NCBI GenBank assembly: GCA_003645915.1
Contig: QNDG01000009.1
Location: 1 to 11,647 of the forward strand
Direction: 5' to 3'
DNA: 11,647 nt
DNA from: Candidatus Zhuqueibacterota bacterium
GTDB taxonomy: Bacteria; Zhuqueibacterota; QNDG01
Shown here: one piece after another, positions 5,956 through 11,647 of the stretch
Position numbering within the stretch: the first letter of the stretch is position 1
Layout: each line of letters opens with the position of its first letter
Position numbers and translations under genes: made by a program
The notes under the pieces: generated by a model
Database searches by the model: none
Told to the model about the DNA's origin: nothing
Seen by the model: the letters and a program-made list of their open reading frames with translations, nothing else

Positions 5956-8900
5956 TTAACTGTTTTTACCGCAGCAGTATTTATATTTTTTACCGCTTCC
6001 GCAGGGACATGGATCATTTCTGCCCACCTTGTGCTCTACCCGTACCGGAGCTTTCTTCATTCTCTCCTGTCCGGGCTGAACTCCTGCAGCTTCAGGCATA
6101 GCTGTAACAAACCCCATGCCAACAGATTCTTCATGAACCGTTGCTACCTGGGGAGAGGGCTGAAGAACAGATTCTAAGCTCTGCTCTCTTTCAAATTCCA
6201 CATGCGCTTTAAAAACAAGCTCAAGTATTTCCCTGTTTGCTCTTCCCAGCATGTCTGAAAATGCATCAAAAGCTTCTCTTTTGTACTCAATAAGAGGGTC
6301 TTTCTGGCCGTAGGCCCTTAAGCCTATACCCTCTTTTAACTGATCCATCCCATAAAGATGTTCTTTCCAGCTTTCATCTATTGTTTTAAGAGTTGCTACC
6401 TTTTCAATATATGACATTAAGTCGTTTCCAATAACATTTCTCTTTTTGTCATACAGCTCCTTTGCAGCAGTGCTTATTCTCTCCTTAAGTTCATCCGGTT
6501 TTATTGTGTATTTTATTTCATCAGTAATATCCAGTTTGATTAAAAGTGTGGTTAAAAGCTCCTGATTCAAGCCTTCCCAGTCCCAGTCTTCTCCCGGAGC
6601 AGAGCCGTAATACTTTTCCACGAGTTCATCGGAAAAATCATCAATCATATCAAGAATATCTTCGTAAAGGCTTTCACCTTCCAGAGCTCTCCTCCGCCAG
6701 CTGTAAACAACTTCTCTCTGTTTGTTCATAACATTATCATATTCGAGAAGATGTTTTCTTATTTCAAAGTTTCTTGTTTCAACTCTCTTCTGAGCCCGTT
6801 CTATTGATTTTGTCATCATGGGATGAGTGATTACTTCCCCCTCTTCAACTCCCATTCTGTCCATCAGGCCTGCAATTCTTTCTGATCCGAACAAACGCAT
6901 TAAATCGTCTTCAAGGGAGATAAAAAATCTGGATGATCCGGGATCTCCCTGGCGTCCGGAACGACCTCTCAGCTGTCTGTCAATTCGCCTTGATTCGTGT
7001 CTTTCCGTACCAATTATGTGCAGGCCACCAACTCCGCAGTCTCTTGATTTAAAATGCATGAAATTATCATCAATTGTCTTTGTATCAACAGCTTCGCCGA
7101 ACTTTTTATTAATCACAACTGCTTTTCCGGATGCAGAACCCGGATTCTGCAGATACTCTCTTTTTTCTTCTCTGGAACTGACAATAATATACTGCATGCC
7201 TGCTTTTTGAAGCTCTTCTTTAACAAGCTCTGTTTCCGAATCAGGCACCTCATGAATAAAAAGAGTTTTACCGTTTTTTACAGCTGATGCATATTTTGAA
7301 ATCTCCTTTGCAAAACACTTCTCATCAAGCTGTATAACGCCCTCACCCAGTCTTATATCAGTTCCGCGTCCTGCCATATTTGTTGCAATAGTAACCATTC
7401 CCGGTTCACCTGCCATTGCAACAATCTCCGCCTCTTTCTGGTGGTACTTTGCATTAAGTACCGAGTGATGAATACCTCTGCGCCTCAGCATTCTGGAAAG
7501 AGTCTCGGATGCTTCCACAGAAATTGTACCTACTAAAACAGGCTGCTTTCTTTTATGAAACTCTTCAACCTGATCTATTATCGCATTATATTTTTCTCTT
7601 TTTGTCTTATAAACAACATCATCGTAGTCAATTCTTCGCACAGGTTCGTTTGTGGGGACTACCACAACATCCAAGTTGTATATTTCCCAGAACTCCCCGG
7701 CTTCTGTTTCCGCAGTACCTGTCATACCTGCAAGCTTGGAATAAAGTCTGAAAAAATTCTGTAAAGTAATTGTTGCAAAAGTCTGTGTCTCTCCCTCGAT
7801 TTTAACATTCTCTTTTGCTTCAAGAGCCTGATGAAGACCGTCGCTGTATCTCCGACCAGGCATTAAACGGCCTGTAAATTCATCAACAATCATTACTTTT
7901 CTGTCTTCTGTAACAACATATTCCACATCTTTTTCAAACAGAGAATAGGCTCTTAAAAGCTGATGTATATTGTGCAGTCTTTCACTTTTCTCCGCATATT
8001 CGTTGTGAATTTTGTCCCGTTTTTTCTCTTTTTCCACTTCAGGCAGATCTTCTTCGGCTTCCAGTGCTGAAAGCTCTGTTGCAAGATCAGGCAGAACAAA
8101 CATTTCCGGGTTATTGGGCGCAAGAGCTTCTCTTCCCTTGTCACTTAAATCTATTGTATGTGCTTTTTCATCAATAACATAAAACAGGTCAACGTCAAGC
8201 TCATGCAGTTTTTTATCCCGCATAAAATCGGATTCAACTTTACGGATCAACCTTTGAATTCCGGGTTCACGAAGCACCTTTACAAGCCTCTTGTTTTTCG
8301 GCGCTCCTCTCTGAGCCTGCAGCAACTTGATTCCCGCTTCATATTCTTTATCTTCCTTAAGCAAGGATTCTGCTTCTGACACAAGCCTGTTTGTAAGCAC
8401 TGTCTGTTTTCTTACAAGATATTCCACTCTTGGTTTTAATTCTGCAAAACGGTTTTTTGTCTCACCAACCGGACCGGAAATAATCAACGGTGTTCTTGCT
8501 TCGTCAATAAGTACAGAATCAACTTCATCAATTATTGCATAGTGATGCCCTCGCTGTACAATACCTTCCGGAGATACTGCCATGTTATCCCTGAGATAAT
8601 CAAAACCGAATTCATTGTTTGTTCCGTAAGTAATATCAGCCTGGTAAGCTTTTCTTCTCTGGGACGGCTCCATCTGATTTGTTATAAATGCCACTGAAAG
8701 CCCGAGAAATTTAAATATCTCTCCGATCCATTCACAGTCACGCTGTGCAAGATAATCATTTACAGTAACAAGGTGAGCGCCTTTGCCTACCAGAGCATTC
8801 AGATAAAGAGGCATTGAAGCAACAAGGGTTTTCCCTTCTCCTGTGGCCATTTCCGCAATCTTACCCTGATGCAGAGTTATGGCTCCCATAAGCTGAACAT

Positions 8901-9324
8901 CAAAAGGAATCATATCCCAGGTGATTTCTCTTCCTACGACCTTCCATTTTCTGCCAACAAGCCTTCTGCACGTGTCCTTAACAACTGCAAAAGCTTCCGG
9001 CATTATCTCATTTAAGACCTCTTCTGTAAGTTCGTACTCTTCTTTCTCTAACTTTTCAACTTCCTGCCGGATTTCATCTAAGGTTTTTGTGTTGTCAGAA
9101 GGATTTTTAAGCTGCTCTTTCAGCTCATCAATTTCCTTGCGAATATCTTCTACTTTTTCAGAAATTCTTAATTTGAATTCTTCGGTTTTAGCTTTTATCT
9201 CGTCATCTGTAAGTTTGTGAAGTCCGCTGTAAATTCTGTTAATTTCAGTAACAACAGGCTCCATTTCTTTAATGTCTTTTTCCTTTTTTGAGCCAAGAAC
9301 CAGCTCTAAAATTTTACCAAACAT
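5956..9324 (-). CDS. secA: Protein translocase ATPase SecA, long form
   Basis: The ATPase motor that pushes unfolded preproteins through SecYEG. At 1122 residues it is much longer than the E. coli protein (901). Visible motifs are Walker A ATGEGKT (160-166), Walker B IIDEVD (264-269), DEFTGRLMPGRRYSDGLHQA (481-500), TNMAGRGTDI (648-657), IIGTERHESRRID (770-782) and GRSGRQGDPG (787-796). The C-terminus is a zinc-binding SEC-C motif (C1106, C1108, C1117, C1118). Extra blocks lie at about 55-100 (coiled coil), 290-375 and 415-450, as in Bacteroidota-type SecA. A further block of about 100 residues at 664-765 separates two motifs that are normally close together. The start ATG has CGGAG 7 bases upstream (9332-9336); the stop is TAA. 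An 80-base gap, holding only a weak ACAGG/CCTGT hairpin (9371-9384), separates it from nusB. Confidence 0.97.
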   Translation of the reverse strand: MFGKILELVLGSKKEKDIKEMEPVVTEINRIYSGLHKLTDDEIKAKTEEFKLRISEKVEDIRKEIDELKEQLKNPSDNTKTLDEIRQEVEKLEKEEYELTEEVLNEIMPEAFAVVKDTCRRLVGRKWKVVGREITWDMIPFDVQLMGAITLHQGKIAEMATGEGKTLVASMPLYLNALVGKGAHLVTVNDYLAQRDCEWIGEIFKFLGLSVAFITNQMEPSQRRKAYQADITYGTNNEFGFDYLRDNMAVSPEGIVQRGHHYAIIDEVDSVLIDEARTPLIISGPVGETKNRFAELKPRVEYLVRKQTVLTNRLVSEAESLLKEDKEYEAGIKLLQAQRGAPKNKRLVKVLREPGIQRLIRKVESDFMRDKKLHELDVDLFYVIDEKAHTIDLSDKGREALAPNNPEMFVLPDLATELSALEAEEDLPEVEKEKKRDKIHNEYAEKSERLHNIHQLLRAYSLFEKDVEYVVTEDRKVMIVDEFTGRLMPGRRYSDGLHQALEAKENVKIEGETQTFATITLQNFFRLYSKLAGMTGTAETEAGEFWEIYNLDVVVVPTNEPVRRIDYDDVVYKTKREKYNAIIDQVEEFHKRKQPVLVGTISVEASETLSRMLRRRGIHHSVLNAKYHQKEAEIVAMAGEPGMVTIATNMAGRGTDIRLGEGVIQLDEKCFAKEISKYASAVKNGKTLFIHEVPDSETELVKEELQKAGMQYIIVSSREEKREYLQNPGSASGKAVVINKKFGEAVDTKTIDDNFMHFKSRDCGVGGLHIIGTERHESRRIDRQLRGRSGRQGDPGSSRFFISLEDDLMRLFGSERIAGLMDRMGVEEGEVITHPMMTKSIERAQKRVETRNFEIRKHLLEYDNVMNKQREVVYSWRRRALEGESLYEDILDMIDDFSDELVEKYYGSAPGEDWDWEGLNQELLTTLLIKLDITDEIKYTIKPDELKERISTAAKELYDKKRNVIGNDLMSYIEKVATLKTIDESWKEHLYGMDQLKEGIGLRAYGQKDPLIEYKREAFDAFSDMLGRANREILELVFKAHVEFEREQSLESVLQPSPQVATVHEESVGMGFVTAMPEAAGVQPGQERMKKAPVRVEHKVGRNDPCPCGSGKKYKYCCGKNS

Positions 9325-9404
9325 TTATATTCTCCGATTATTAATCTCTATTGTTGAACGCTTCTACTGCACAGGTGTTCCTGTTTCCGGACGGAAAACC
9401 GCTG

Positions 9405-9851
9405 TTATGTGTATAAACCCCTTCCGGACTTTTTTATTCTTCCCTGGTTCAGACATTTTTTGTACAGGGCATCAAGAATTCCGTTTACAAATCTTCCGCT
9501 CTGCTCCGTACTGAATTCTTTTGCCAGATCAATTGCTTCATTTATTGTTACCTTTGGCGGAATTGTCTCAAAATACAAAAACTCACACAGCGCGAGTCGT
9601 AAAACAATTCTGTCAATAAGAGCTACTCTTTCCAAATCCCAATTCTTAACAACAGTACTTATCTCCTTATCCAGATCTTCTCTTCCGGTAAATGTCTTTT
9701 TTACCAGATCTCCCGAAAAAAGATACACCTGCTCCACACCCTGAGATTCCTGTTCCACCCACTTTAATGCGGAATCAACATTGTTTCCCGAAATCTCCAG
9801 ACCATACAGTGCCTGTAAAGCAAGCTTGCGAGCCAATCTTCTTTTTTTCAT
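9405..9851 (-). CDS. nusB: Transcription antitermination factor NusB
   Basis: A small, all-helical RNA-binding protein that, with NusE (ribosomal protein S10), binds boxA RNA and supports antitermination on rRNA operons. Its 148 residues are typical. Hallmarks are the basic N-terminus KKRRLARKLALQALYGLE, the LIDRIVLRLALCEFLYFETIPPKVTINEAIDLAKEF core (about 79-114; RIVLRLAL and TINEAIDLAKEF are the key parts), and the family signature FVNGILD (about 121-127). The start ATG has GGGGAG 8 bases upstream (9860-9865). Only 16 bases separate it from the recJ stop, so it is probably co-translated with recJ. The stop is TAA. Confidence 0.93.
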   Translation of the reverse strand: MKKRRLARKLALQALYGLEISGNNVDSALKWVEQESQGVEQVYLFSGDLVKKTFTGREDLDKEISTVVKNWDLERVALIDRIVLRLALCEFLYFETIPPKVTINEAIDLAKEFSTEQSGRFVNGILDALYKKCLNQGRIKKSGRGLYT

Positions 9852-9867
9852 AAACCTGGCTCCCCTG

Positions 9868-11562
9868 TTATTGCAGATCCTTAACCCTAAGCTGCACTTT
9901 TGTTCTTCCGTTCCAGAAATTTTCTTCGATTACATACAGCATGTCAAGATTATTTTCCCCCGGACTCACTCTGTATATCAACTCTCCCATATCAAATCCA
10001 ATAGCATCAAATATTTTATTATTCTGTGCAACTCTGAATTTCAGATGGTTCCTGCCTACAATTCTCGGAGAGCCGACAACATTCAGTCTTGAAGTTCTGA
10101 ATACAGGCCTCATGTTTTTGGGCCCGTAAGGAGCAAAATACCGCAATATTTTTACAAATCTGTCATCAATATCAGAAAGTTCCAGTTCACCGTCATATAC
10201 AATTTTTTTTACAAGATCTTCTTCTGTAAGCAGCTCTTTCGCAACGTTTTTAAATGCCTCTTTAAATTCTTCAATCTTATCCAGTTCAATTGTCAGGCCT
10301 GCTGCATATCTGTGTCCCCCGAACCCTATTAACTTATCCGAGCATTTTTTTATTGCTGAATAAACATCAAAACTTGCAATACTTCTTGCAGAACCTTTAC
10401 CTATTCCGTTTTCAACGGAAATCATTACTGTTGGTCTGTGGCTGTGCTCTGCAACTCTTGATGCAACTATTCCTATTACTCCGGAATGCCAGCCCTCTTT
10501 TGCAAGTACAATCGCCTTATCAGTATTAATATCAAACTCAAGAGACAATAAATCAAGAGCATCTTTATACGTTTCTTCGTCAATTATTTTTCTGTTTCGG
10601 TTTTCAGACTCAAGTATTCTTGCAATGTTTAATGTTCGTTGCTCAGATTCGCTGATCAGCAGTCTGACTGCCCGCTCTGCATTTCCAAGTCTTCCCACTG
10701 CATTAATTCTCGGCGCAATAATGAACACAAGTTTTCCTGTACTTACATTCTGCCCTTTCCATCCTGCAGCTTCAAACATTGCTTTAATTCCAAGCCTGCA
10801 ATCATTGTTTATTTTTTCCAACCCCTTGTTTACAAACACTCTGTTTTCATCTACCAAAGGGACAATATCTGCAGCGCTTCCCAGCGCTACAAGATCTATA
10901 AACTGACGGTAAGATTCATGTTCTGACCCCAGAGTCTCGCTGATTGCCTGTATAAGCTTAAATACAACTCCTACACCTGCCAGTTCGTTAAAGGGATATG
11001 TACTGTCTTTTCTTTTGGGATCCAGAACAGCCGAGGCATCCGGTGTTGTCTCTGCAGGTTCATGATGGTCACTGACAATAACATCTATGCCAAGTGTCTT
11101 TGCAAATGCGACTTCTTCCACTGCTGTTATGCCGCAGTCCACAGTAATTAACAACGTAGCACCTGCTTCGTGTGCTTTTTTTATACCGTTCTTTGATAGT
11201 CCGTAACCCTCCTGCAGTCTGTCAGGTATGTAAAAAAGAGGTTCTGTTCCTATCTGCTTCAGAAAAAGATAAAGTGTGCTGACGCTTGTAATACCGTCAA
11301 CATCATAATCTCCGTAAATTAAAATCTTTTCCTGTTTTTTTATCGCAGATAAAATACGCTCAACTGCGAGGTCCATATCTTTCATTAAAAACGGATCATG
11401 AAGATGAGACCAGTCAGGGCGGAAAAATTTCTTTGCCTGCTCAGGTGTCGTTATGTCTCTTGAAACTAAAATTTCTGATATTATTCCAGGTATGTTTAGA
11501 GCATCTTGAAGGAGCACTGTTTGATCTGTGTTTGGTCTGTCTCGTAGAACCCACTTGAACAA
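9868..11562 (-). CDS. recJ: Single-stranded-DNA 5'-3' exonuclease RecJ
   Basis: A cytoplasmic nuclease that degrades single-stranded DNA 5' to 3' in recombination and mismatch or base-excision repair. The 564 residues are close to the usual 560-580. DHH-domain motifs are GDYDVDG (84-90), VDCG (141-144) and SDHH (164-167), giving the metal-binding aspartates and histidines. The core continues with APRINAVGRLG (283-293). The DHHA1 part has GWHSGVIGIVASR (357-369) and GFGGH (413-417), and the C-terminal OB domain covers about 455-564. All key residues are present. The start is TTG (11562-11560), supported by a perfect GGAGG 7 bases upstream (11570-11574); the stop is TAA. It is the first protein gene after rnpB and leads the recJ-nusB-secA-topA run. 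Confidence 0.96.
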   Translation of the reverse strand: MFKWVLRDRPNTDQTVLLQDALNIPGIISEILVSRDITTPEQAKKFFRPDWSHLHDPFLMKDMDLAVERILSAIKKQEKILIYGDYDVDGITSVSTLYLFLKQIGTEPLFYIPDRLQEGYGLSKNGIKKAHEAGATLLITVDCGITAVEEVAFAKTLGIDVIVSDHHEPAETTPDASAVLDPKRKDSTYPFNELAGVGVVFKLIQAISETLGSEHESYRQFIDLVALGSAADIVPLVDENRVFVNKGLEKINNDCRLGIKAMFEAAGWKGQNVSTGKLVFIIAPRINAVGRLGNAERAVRLLISESEQRTLNIARILESENRNRKIIDEETYKDALDLLSLEFDINTDKAIVLAKEGWHSGVIGIVASRVAEHSHRPTVMISVENGIGKGSARSIASFDVYSAIKKCSDKLIGFGGHRYAAGLTIELDKIEEFKEAFKNVAKELLTEEDLVKKIVYDGELELSDIDDRFVKILRYFAPYGPKNMRPVFRTSRLNVVGSPRIVGRNHLKFRVAQNNKIFDAIGFDMGELIYRVSPGENNLDMLYVIEENFWNGRTKVQLRVKDLQ

Positions 11563-11569
11563 AATTTAA

Positions 11570-11574
11570 CCTCC
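11570..11574 (-). promoter_or_regulatory. Ribosome binding site deciding the recJ TTG start
   Basis: GGAGG on the minus strand, 7 bases before the TTG at 11562. The strength and spacing favour this non-ATG start; the next in-frame ATG (residue 60) would remove the conserved N-terminal part. Confidence 0.7.
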
Positions 11575-11576
11575 AT

Positions 11577-11594
11577 TAAAAGAACGATGTTCTG
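11577..11594 (-). terminator. Weak hairpin plus T-run after rnpB
   Basis: On the minus strand AGAAC-ATC-GTTCT is followed by TTT, a 5-base-pair stem with a short loop, just before the recJ ribosome binding site. It could terminate or process the RNase P RNA transcript, but the stem is weak and read-through into recJ is plausible. Confidence 0.3.
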
Positions 11595-11604
11595 CAGGGC
11601 ATAA

Positions 11605-11647
11605 CTGTAAGCCGAATTCTGTGTCCGGCCTTTGACGGACGTGTCCG
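11605..11647 (-). ncRNA. rnpB: RNase P RNA, 3' end (partial, runs off the right edge)
   Basis: The RNA component and catalytic core of RNase P, which removes the 5' leader of precursor tRNAs. On the minus strand the edge contains ACAGAATTCGGCTTAC (about 11607-11622), matching the conserved 3' strand of bacterial RNase P RNA (CR V/P4: ACAGAA...CGGCTTA). Just upstream, GTCCG and CGGAC can form a stem. Most of the gene lies beyond the window. The exact mature 3' end is not determined; it lies a few to about 20 bases after CGGCTTA. It is transcribed in the same direction as recJ, about 40 bases away. Confidence 0.8.

Noticed and set aside
8921..9220. 99-codon serine-rich plus-strand frame
   Set aside because: It lies wholly antisense to the charged coiled-coil N-terminus of secA; Ser/Phe-rich composition is what the reverse of Glu/Lys-rich codons gives.
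9325..9404. Regulatory leader (SecM-like or attenuator) before secA
   Set aside because: Only a 5-base-pair ACAGG/CCTGT hairpin is present, there is no small open frame with a ribosome binding site, and the gap is only 80 bases.
1..11647. CRISPR array, tRNA, insertion sequence or phage
   Set aside because: No regularly spaced repeats, tRNA-like cloverleaf, transposase or phage protein was found. The Xer protein is the housekeeping type, not a phage integrase.

Overview
The window is a compact block of bacterial housekeeping genes, all on the minus strand. It reads, in transcription order from the right edge: 3' end of rnpB (RNase P RNA), recJ, nusB, secA, topA, a xerC/xerD-type recombinase, hpf and hprK. 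After a 189-base gap comes an mlaD-like gene, and the left edge (about 1-406) is non-coding and rich in palindromes. The DNA is AT-rich, ribosome binding sites are mostly GGAG-type, and gene spacings from recJ to hprK are 16-80 bases, so this stretch probably forms one operon or a few overlapping ones.

The likely source is a diderm bacterium of the FCB superphylum (Bacteroidota/Calditrichota/Marinimicrobia/KSB1-like). This rests on the very long SecA (1122 residues) with the extra blocks known from Bacteroidota-type SecA, on the MlaD-family protein (outer-membrane lipid transport), and on left-edge repeats of a kind common between genes in such genomes. The phylum cannot be fixed from this sequence alone.

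The gene products cover RNA processing (RNase P), DNA repair and chromosome handling (RecJ, TopA, Xer recombinase), transcription antitermination (NusB), protein export (SecA), ribosome hibernation (HPF), PTS-linked protein phosphorylation (HprK) and envelope lipid transport (MlaD).

The most striking observation is in topA. The annotated frame stops at a TGA (3961-3963) after two complete zinc ribbons. The same frame then stays open for 78 more codons and encodes two more zinc ribbons, ending at a TGA (3721-3723) that overlaps the xerC start by 14 bases. The internal TGA sits exactly where the first cysteine of the third ribbon belongs; the other seven of the eight expected cysteines are present. 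This may be a recent nonsense mutation, a base-calling error, or recoding of UGA as cysteine or selenocysteine. The second notable point is an insertion of about 100 residues in the second nucleotide-binding fold of SecA. It loosely resembles the neighbouring helicase motif IV region and may be a diverged internal duplication.
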